Assembly: GCA_029251005.1 (NCBI GenBank)
Contig: JAQXEE010000129.1
Coordinates: forward strand, 1-36,757
Source: Flavobacteriales bacterium
GTDB lineage: Bacteria; Bacteroidota; Bacteroidia; Flavobacteriales_C; GCA-002722245
Length of the DNA: 36,757 nt
Direction of reading: 5' to 3'
Under the pieces are notes generated by a model. It ran no database searches, was not told where the DNA came from, and saw only the letters and a list, made by a program, of their open reading frames with translations. The position numbers and the translations under genes were made by a program. Below, piece by piece: positions 31,819 to 36,757 of this stretch (its first letter is position 1; each line of letters begins with the position of its first letter).

Positions 31819-32466
31819 TTATTCACTTAGTTTTAAAAACTCATTTCTAATATTCTCATCTAAAAAATCGCCATCATATTCTATTGTGACAGTTGAGCTT
31901 GTTGTATCTTTTATTCCTCTTGTAGATACGCATAAATGCTCTGCATCAACCACTACGATAACACTTTTAGTTTTGAGCGATTTCTGTAACTCATTTAAAA
32001 TTTGAATGGTTAATCTTTCTTGTACTTGAGGTCTTCTTCCGTAGTACTGAACAATCCTATTCATTTTTGATAAACCGATTACTTTTCCTGATGAAATATA
32101 ACCAATATGAACTTTACCGCGCATCGGTAAAAAGTGGTGTTCACAGGCAGAATCAAATGAAATATTTTTTTCTACCAACATTTTACTGTATTGATATTTG
32201 TTATCAAAAGTTGATATAGAGGGCTTATTTTCAGGATTTAAACCACTAAAAAGTTCTTTAACATACATTTTCGCAACACGAAATGGAGTTCCTTTTAAAC
32301 TATCGTCTTTTAAATTAAGTCCAAGTGTTTCCATTATTATCTTAAAATGCTCCTGAATAATAGCTATTTTTTCCTCGTCTGACTTATCAAAAGCATCCGA
32401 AACCATTGGAGTTTCTTTGCTTGTCATTACATGGTTGTCACCAATTATATCTTCTAAATCGCTCAT
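31819..32466 (-). CDS. folE: GTP cyclohydrolase I (type IA, zinc-dependent)
   Basis: 215 residues. It converts GTP to dihydroneopterin triphosphate, the first step towards folate and pterins. The zinc ligands of type IA enzymes are present: Cys108 and His111 in SACEHHFLP and Cys179 in AEHLCVSTRGIKD. Other signatures are GTPFRVAKMYV, HIGYISSGKVIGLSKMNRI and RPQVQERLT. The first 30 residues are an extra acidic extension. It starts 3 bp after the CobW GTPase stop codon and sits under the MerC promoter. Its presence in a probable zinc-starvation operon, directly behind a COG0523 GTPase, suggests metal delivery to this enzyme, as shown for ZagA and FolE in Bacillus subtilis. Confidence 0.95.
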   Translation of the reverse strand: MSDLEDIIGDNHVMTSKETPMVSDAFDKSDEEKIAIIQEHFKIIMETLGLNLKDDSLKGTPFRVAKMYVKELFSGLNPENKPSISTFDNKYQYSKMLVEKNISFDSACEHHFLPMRGKVHIGYISSGKVIGLSKMNRIVQYYGRRPQVQERLTIQILNELQKSLKTKSVIVVVDAEHLCVSTRGIKDTTSSTVTIEYDGDFLDENIRNEFLKLSE

Positions 32467-32469
32467 TTT

Positions 32470-33702
32470 CTAGTAGTCTTGTTTGTGCGGGGGTATTGCT
32501 CTTTGAACGGGCCAGCTATCTTCTATTCCACTTTCCCAATTCACGTTAACAATTTCATTATCGGAGCTTAAACAATTGTTTAATTCCATTACTATTTTTT
32601 CCTTGTTTAAATCTTGACCAATAAATACTAATTCATTTTTTCGGTCCCCAAATTGTTTATCCCAATCTTTTTCAATTACTTCTTGATTGGACATAAAATC
32701 TGCATAATTCGATCTTTCTTTCATCGGCATGCTACTCCACCATACACCTGCGCTATCAGCTTTTAAAGAACCCCCAGCTTGCCCCCAATTCATTGCTTGA
32801 TTAGGTCTTGAATCAAGCCAAAAAAGGCCTTTACTTCTTATAACATTGTGCGGGAAATCATTTTGAATATAGTTCCAAAACCGCTCTGAGTTGAACGGTT
32901 TCTTACTTCTAAAAGCAAAAGAACCAATTCCATACTCTTCTGTTTCTGGTGTGTGCTCAGGTTTATTTAATTCTTCAATCCAGCCTGCACTTTGCTCTGC
33001 TTCATCGTAATCAAATAATCCCGTGTTTATAACCGATTTTAAAGGTACTTTACTGTGCGAAGTTTTAATTATTTTGGCTCTAGAATTTAATTTTGTTATC
33101 ATCGCCTCTAGTAAATCCAAGGTGTTTTTATCCACTAAATCGGATTTATTAATAATTACAACATCCGCAAACTCAATTTGATCGGTAAGTAAATTAACAA
33201 TGGAGCGATCATCCTCTTCAATATCTGTAAGCTCACGGTCAACAAGTAATTCAGGTGATCCAAAATCGTTAAAAAAATTGAAGGCATCAACAACTGTTGC
33301 CATAGTATCGATAAAGCTAAATTTGCTTAAGTCAATACCGTTTTCTTCGTCTTGAAACGTAAAGGTTTGCGCAATTGGAATTGGTTCCGAAATCCCCGTA
33401 CTCTCTATTATTAAATAGTCAAATCTTTTTTCTTGAGCTAAACGTTCAACTTCAACCATTAAATCTTCTCTAAGCGTGCAGCAAATGCAACCATTACTCA
33501 TCTCAACTAATTTCTCCTCAGTACGTGAGAGTGCCCCTTGGTTTTCTACTAGTTGTGCATCAATGTTAATTTCACTCATGTCATTAACAATTACAGCTAC
33601 TTTTAGGCCCTCTTTATTGTTAAGGATGTGATTAAGTAGAGATGTTTTACCAGCTCCTAGAAATCCACTAAGAACTGTAACAGGTAATTTATTTCGTTCC
33701 AT
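32470..33702 (-). CDS. CobW/COG0523-family GTPase, ZagA/ZigA-like zinc chaperone
   Basis: 410 residues. All nucleotide motifs are intact: P-loop GFLGAGKTS (13-21), Walker B region [12 protein letters not shown] (185-188). The metal site GCICC is at 71-75 and the switch-like MSEINID at 42-48. The C-terminal CobW_C domain (about 265-400) contains [27 protein letters not shown] and [11 protein letters not shown]. The length matches the roughly 400-residue ZagA/ZigA group of zinc-starvation proteins. It lies 35 bp after merC and 3 bp before folE, so FolE is the likely client. The gene ends in an Asp-Tyr tail without His-rich stretch. Confidence 0.92.
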   Translation of the reverse strand: MERNKLPVTVLSGFLGAGKTSLLNHILNNKEGLKVAVIVNDMSEINIDAQLVENQGALSRTEEKLVEMSNGCICCTLREDLMVEVERLAQEKRFDYLIIESTGISEPIPIAQTFTFQDEENGIDLSKFSFIDTMATVVDAFNFFNDFGSPELLVDRELTDIEEDDRSIVNLLTDQIEFADVVIINKSDLVDKNTLDLLEAMITKLNSRAKIIKTSHSKVPLKSVINTGLFDYDEAEQSAGWIEELNKPEHTPETEEYGIGSFAFRSKKPFNSERFWNYIQNDFPHNVIRSKGLFWLDSRPNQAMNWGQAGGSLKADSAGVWWSSMPMKERSNYADFMSNQEVIEKDWDKQFGDRKNELVFIGQDLNKEKIVMELNNCLSSDNEIVNVNWESGIEDSWPVQRAIPPHKQDY

Positions 33703-33737
33703 ATTTTAACTTTTCAAATTTCAACTTCTAATGTTAA

Positions 33738-34148
33738 TTAACAACACTTTTCTTCACATTGACAAAATTTAAGGTTGTAGATGTGTAGCACAATCAAACT
33801 TATGGCAGGGATATAAATTGCTTTTTCAAATAAAGTGACTAGGTTTAAATATTCATTAAATATTACGAAAGAAATAGCCATCCATGTTAACCACATGAGT
33901 ATTTTAATAATTTTATTTGTTGATTTTTTTGTGGAAGCTATAACGGCAAAAAAAGAGATGGTTAAAAAGAGAACATCAATTATTTTCCACCAAACAGGTG
34001 TTTCCTCACAACATGTTGTTGAACAAGTTTTTGCGATGAATAAAAAAGGTGTAGCCAAGCAATGCAATAAACATAAACTGCTTGCAAGCATACCTAGATA
34101 ATCAGATTTATTTATTAAGATTTGATTTCTACCTTCTAAACGCAACAT
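33738..34148 (-). CDS. MerC domain membrane protein
   Basis: 136 residues from the ATG at 34148; a TTG six codons upstream would put the start inside the -7 element. Four membrane helices of the MerC family, with the motif DYLGMLASSLCLLHCLATPFLF (given in parts: CLLHC, Cys26 and Cys30) on helix 1, a second cysteine cluster CSTTCC (42-47) in the first loop and a CQCEEKCC tail (129-136). MerC proteins were first described in mercury uptake; Bacteroidota copies next to COG0523 genes probably handle zinc or a similar soft metal. First gene of a five-gene operon. The operator covers the start codon, so the mRNA may be leaderless. Confidence 0.88.
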   Translation of the reverse strand: MLRLEGRNQILINKSDYLGMLASSLCLLHCLATPFLFIAKTCSTTCCEETPVWWKIIDVLFLTISFFAVIASTKKSTNKIIKILMWLTWMAISFVIFNEYLNLVTLFEKAIYIPAISLIVLHIYNLKFCQCEEKCC

Positions 34149-34191
34149 GGTTGCAAATGTAAGCAAAAATCATTTATTGCAATACCGTTGC
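34142..34191 (-). promoter_or_regulatory. merC operon promoter with two Zur-type dyads
   Basis: On the minus strand the -7 element TACATTTG lies at 34161-34154. The upstream dyad, GCAAC-GGT-ATTGC, spans 34179-34191 (centre 34185), with its TTG 18 bp from the -7 element. The downstream dyad, GCAAC-CAT-GTTGC, spans 34142-34154 (centre 34148), starts on the last G of the -7 element and contains the merC ATG. Centre distance is 37 bp, as in the TonB-receptor promoter. Confidence 0.8.
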
Positions 34192-34205
34192 GCTGAATGA
34201 TTTTG

Positions 34206-34213
34206 TAAATTTG
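34206..34213 (+). promoter_or_regulatory. Possible -7 element for the LRR-kinase gene
   Basis: TAAATTTG matches TAnnTTTG on the plus strand. The TTG of the merC upstream dyad (34188-34190) lies 15 bp before it, so the two divergent promoters may share that dyad. It would give a leader of about 240 nt. Confidence 0.35.
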
Positions 34214-34461
34214 TAATGCTCGATAAGGTAAATTATCATTGATAAACTTATAGTAAACCAGTAGGTTTTTAGCTTTCTTTTAATCAGGCTATTTTTTTAG
34301 TAAATAAAAAAGAATTTGCTGAATTTCGTATTTATTCTTCCCTCGTTATCGTTCTGAAAAACTGTTGGGTTGGCTATTTTTACTTGTTTTGTGAGAAATC
34401 ATTCTGTTTAAATCCAAAAGATTACAAATGCTTAAATTTGAGTATTATTACTTGGAAAATG

Positions 34462-35760
34462 ATGAACACATTAAACGAATTAAAATCAGGGAAATTAATT
34501 GGTTCCAAAAGGTTAAAATTGGCTTGTGGTTTAACGGAGTTTCCCTCCGAAATTATTTCGTTGGCTAGTACATTGGAAATTTTGGATTTATCAGGAAACG
34601 AAATGAGTGCATTACCAGATAGTTTTGCTGAATTAAAGAAACTAAAAATCATTTTTTTCGCCAATAATAAGTTTACTGTTTTCCCTAAAATATTGGCGAA
34701 GTGTCCATCATTAACGATGATTGGTTTTAAGTCAAATCAAATTCATAATGTTCCCGAAAACGCATTTCCGCCTTTATTGCAGTGGCTAATATTAACGGAT
34801 AATAAACTTAAGAATTTACCAAAAAGTATAGGTGAAAGTTATTTGCTTCAAAAGTGTGCTTTAGCAGGTAATTTGATTGAAAAGTTGCCTATTGATATGG
34901 CGAATTGTGTTAATTTGGAATTGCTTCGAATTTCGGCCAACCAACTTCATGAAATACCAAAATGGTTGTTTGAGTTACCTAAATTATCTTGGGTGGCTTT
35001 CGCTGGAAACCCAGGAGCGGATAAGCTTAAATTAAAAACTGATTTGGAGTTGTTTTCTTGGGATGATTTTGAACTTAAAGAATTGTTAGGAGAAGGTGCT
35101 TCAGGTTTAATTTCAAAAGCGAATTGGATTGCTCAAAAGAAGGAAGTAGCCATTAAGGTTTTTAAAGGAGCTGTAACTAGCGACGGATTACCAGAAGATG
35201 AGGTGTCGGTTTCTATCCATGCCGGTATACATGAAAATTTAGTGGAGGTTTTGGCTAAAATTAAAAATCATCCTGAAGGTAAAAGTGGTTTAATTATGGG
35301 ATTAATCCCGTCGAGTTTTATCAATTTAGGAAATCCACCCAATTTTGAAACCTGCACAAGAGATGTATTTGATGAAGCAGCTACATTTACAGAGGAGCAG
35401 TTAATAAAATTGGTAAAGAGTATCGCTTCAGTTAGTGCTCAATTGCACCGTAAAGGAATTAATCATGGCGATTTGTATGCGCACAATATACTTGTAAACG
35501 AATTTTCGGATTGTTTACTTGGTGATTTTGGAGCGGCTACTTACTATAATACCAGCTCAGTTTTAGCCCACAATATTGAACGGGTAGAAGTGAGGGCTTT
35601 TGGATGTTTAGTAGAAGATTTATTGAGCCTTGTTGAGGAAAGTAGTGGACGTAATGTGCCATTTGAAAAGTGGCTAAAACTAATTAAAAAGTGCCGTGTT
35701 CCAACTGTTAAAACCAGATTAAGCTTTGCTGAAATTGTTTGCGAATTGGCAGGATTTTAA
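34462..35760 (+). CDS. Leucine-rich-repeat protein kinase
   Basis: 432 residues from the ATG at 34462 (MNTLNELKSGKLIGSKRLKL), the family's usual start; an ATG one codon earlier and a longer frame to 34384 exist. Residues about 15-195 hold seven to eight LRR units (LEILDLSGNEMSALPDSF, LQWLILTDNKLKNLPKSI and so on). Residues about 208-432 are a Ser/Thr kinase domain: glycine loop LLGEGASGLIS, VAIK lysine, catalytic loop HGDLYAHNILVN and LLGDFGAA. The HRD arginine is replaced by Gly, so it is a non-RD kinase. Cytoplasmic, no membrane helix. The substrate is unknown. Such LRR-kinases occur singly in diverse bacteria. Confidence 0.9.
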   Translation: MNTLNELKSGKLIGSKRLKLACGLTEFPSEIISLASTLEILDLSGNEMSALPDSFAELKKLKIIFFANNKFTVFPKILAKCPSLTMIGFKSNQIHNVPENAFPPLLQWLILTDNKLKNLPKSIGESYLLQKCALAGNLIEKLPIDMANCVNLELLRISANQLHEIPKWLFELPKLSWVAFAGNPGADKLKLKTDLELFSWDDFELKELLGEGASGLISKANWIAQKKEVAIKVFKGAVTSDGLPEDEVSVSIHAGIHENLVEVLAKIKNHPEGKSGLIMGLIPSSFINLGNPPNFETCTRDVFDEAATFTEEQLIKLVKSIASVSAQLHRKGINHGDLYAHNILVNEFSDCLLGDFGAATYYNTSSVLAHNIERVEVRAFGCLVEDLLSLVEESSGRNVPFEKWLKLIKKCRVPTVKTRLSFAEIVCELAGF

Positions 35761-35772
35761 GTGTTTTCCTTT

Positions 35773-35838
35773 TAGGCATATTTAGTTATGCGATAACAAC
35801 ATAGAATTTCTTGAGTGTTGTTAATGCCTATTTTTTTA
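35773..35838 (+). terminator. Two-part stem-loop terminator of the LRR-kinase gene
   Basis: Outer stem TAGGCAT (35773-35779) / ATGCCTA (35824-35830) followed by seven Ts. An inner stem TAACAACA (35794-35801) / TGTTGTTA (35816-35823) stacks directly on its 3' side, leaving a 14-nt bulge on the 5' side. It is unusually large for a plain terminator. Confidence 0.65.
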
Positions 35839-35876
35839 AGATAATTACCTTAAGTTTTTTGTGCCGAAATTCACTT

Positions 35877-36101
35877 TTAATTGTAAATGTAGTTGTCATT
35901 AGGGTTTAAAGCCATTCCATCATGGTTCCAGGTTAAAGCATTGCTAATAGTGGTAAGTGTAGGAGGTTGGTCTCCATAGTTCCATTCTTTTAAATCAGTT
36001 CCTCCACCTAGGTGAGAGAAAAACATACGTCCTGTAGAACAATCAAAAGCTGGGTCAGCTTTGCAAGATAGTTTACACTCATAAGCTAATCCATTTGTAT
36101 T
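35877..36101 (-). pseudogene. Surface-protein fragment, DUF6923-like
   Basis: 74 codons on the minus strand closed by a stop at 36102-36104 and lacking a start. The segments ADPAFDCSTGRMFFSHLGGG and NDNYIYN resemble the repeating Phe-x-Cys ... (N)P-x-D-N-Y-I-Y pattern of DUF6923 domains found in T9SS surface proteins. The fragment ends abruptly after YIYN, so it is an internal piece of a larger, lost gene. Confidence 0.5.
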
Positions 36102-36143
36102 TTAATGCATTAAGTTGAGAAATATAAAGTTGTTGCTTGGTAA

Positions 36144-36413
36144 GCAGAGGGAAATCCTCAGAAACTTACAATTTCTGTGAGTCCAAATCCAATTAACCAA
36201 ACTGCGAACATAGCATTTACAGCAACGGAAAGTGGAATATTTAGCTTAACGGTAACCACGCAAACCGGACAGGTAATGTAAACCGCCAATACAATGGGTG
36301 TTAAAGGAAATAATCATATTTCTTACAATGCAGCAATACTGTCCAGTGGTTCTTATTACTTTATTTTAGAAGATGAAAACGGCAACCGAACCCAGCAATT
36401 GGTGATTAAATAG
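36144..36413 (+). pseudogene. Broken T9SS type A sorting-domain gene tail
   Basis: One continuous frame reads ISVSPNPINQTANIAFTATE, then SGIFSLTVTTQTGQVM, an in-frame TAA at 36279-36281, then TANTMGVKGNNHISYNAAIL and SSGSYYFILEDENGNRTQQL, and ends at TAG 36411-36413. Together this is a complete type A sorting domain interrupted by one nonsense codon, perhaps from CAA. An in-frame TAA at 36141 and no start codon upstream show that the body of the protein is gone. The terminator at 36433 is still in place. Confidence 0.75.
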
Positions 36414-36432
36414 TACTAAGCATAAAGAATTT

Positions 36433-36469
36433 AAAAAGCCATTGAACAGGACTGTTCAATGGCTTTTTT
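36433..36469 (+). terminator. Rho-independent terminator of the lost T9SS gene
   Basis: Perfect 17-bp stem (AAAAAGCCATTGAACAG and its complement at 36452-36468) with loop GA and a T run, 19 bp after the TAG at 36411-36413. Confidence 0.9.
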
Positions 36470-36513
36470 CGTTACTGCTTTTGTTGGTTTTGTATTAAGC
36501 AAACTCTTTTTTA

Positions 36514-36521
36514 TATCTTTG
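36514..36521 (+). promoter_or_regulatory. Bacteroidota -7 element near the right end
   Basis: TATCTTTG, identical to the chitinase -7 element, with TTG about 21 bp upstream. It would leave a leader of about 170 nt before the ATG at 36696; a tiny frame (ATGAAACATGAGAGTTAA) lies in that leader. Confidence 0.5.
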
Positions 36522-36695
36522 CGAAGGTTTTGTAATGAAACATGAGAGTTAATTTTATCGTACGCTAGAATACGTATGTTGTTGTTTACGGGTTAAATCT
36601 AACACTTTTAGCTAATTTTTAGTCTTTGGAATTAATAAAAATAATGCTTTAAGTGTCATTTTTTAACATCAAAACAACGGCTTAAAAATATTTTT

Positions 36696-36757
36696 ATGAA
36701 AAATTTGAATAACAATATATATAATATAGTATCATTTAAACGACTAAAGTTTTCAGG
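36696..36757 (+). CDS. Unidentified gene, 5' end only
   Basis: ATG followed by 19 further codons (MKNLNNNIYNIVSFKRLKFS) and part of the next, open to the edge of the window. The position after a clear promoter and an A-rich leader fits a real start, but the piece is too short to identify. No signal peptide is apparent so far. Confidence 0.35.
   Translation, partial: MKNLNNNIYNIVSFKRLKFS

Overview
The window reads as an AT-rich chromosomal segment of a member of the Bacteroidota, most likely a marine or aquatic Flavobacteriales relative. Three things point there: four secreted proteins end in type IX secretion (T9SS) sorting domains, promoters carry the Bacteroidota -7 element TAnnTTTG, and the content is typical (carboxypeptidase-like domain fused to a TonB receptor, DUF6150, TIGR03643, YheT-type hydrolase, MerC). 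No rRNA, tRNA, CRISPR array or intact mobile element was seen.

Layout. (1) 1-9.1 kb: genes all on the minus strand. They comprise the start of a thioredoxin-like ferredoxin gene, a serine beta-lactamase-like hydrolase, a secreted beta-helix protein, a graveyard of Fic and IS5-type fragments, a zinc-ribbon protein, and a three-gene unit (Crp-type regulator, quinone-type oxidoreductase, Hsp31/DJ-1 protein). An unnamed dispersed repeat (core AAGTGGTTCGA) recurs seven times here and nowhere else in the window. (2) 9.4-16.6 kb: a lipoprotein, a five-Ig-domain GH19 chitinase with a T9SS tail, a DUF6150 repeat protein, a GH25 lysozyme and two hypothetical proteins. (3) 16.6-21.2 kb: a REP-like palindrome, a PEBP protein and a TIGR03643 / alpha-beta hydrolase / FAD oxidoreductase / TspO group of the kind often found with photolyase genes. 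(4) 21.2-26.5 kb: a GH16 glucanase, a YheT esterase and a 970-residue T9SS type B surface protein. (5) 26.6-34.2 kb: a zinc-homeostasis locus. (6) 34.4-36.8 kb: an LRR-kinase, broken surface-protein fragments and the start of another gene.

The strongest finding is the zinc locus. Two convergent operons meet with two bases between their stop codons: TonB receptor, Asp/His-rich lipoprotein and a Fur-family regulator on the plus strand; MerC, CobW GTPase, GTP cyclohydrolase I, NTF2-like protein and second CobW GTPase on the minus strand. Both operon promoters, and the promoter of the ferredoxin-like gene at the far left end, carry the same dyad GCAAC-N3-RTTGC. In all three the dyad centre is exactly 31 bp upstream of the last G of the -7 element, so its TTG serves as the -33 element with an 18-bp spacer. 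Two of the three carry a second dyad exactly 37 bp downstream, starting at that same G. This defines a probable Zur-type regulon and its operator from sequence alone; zinc as the signal is inferred from gene content.
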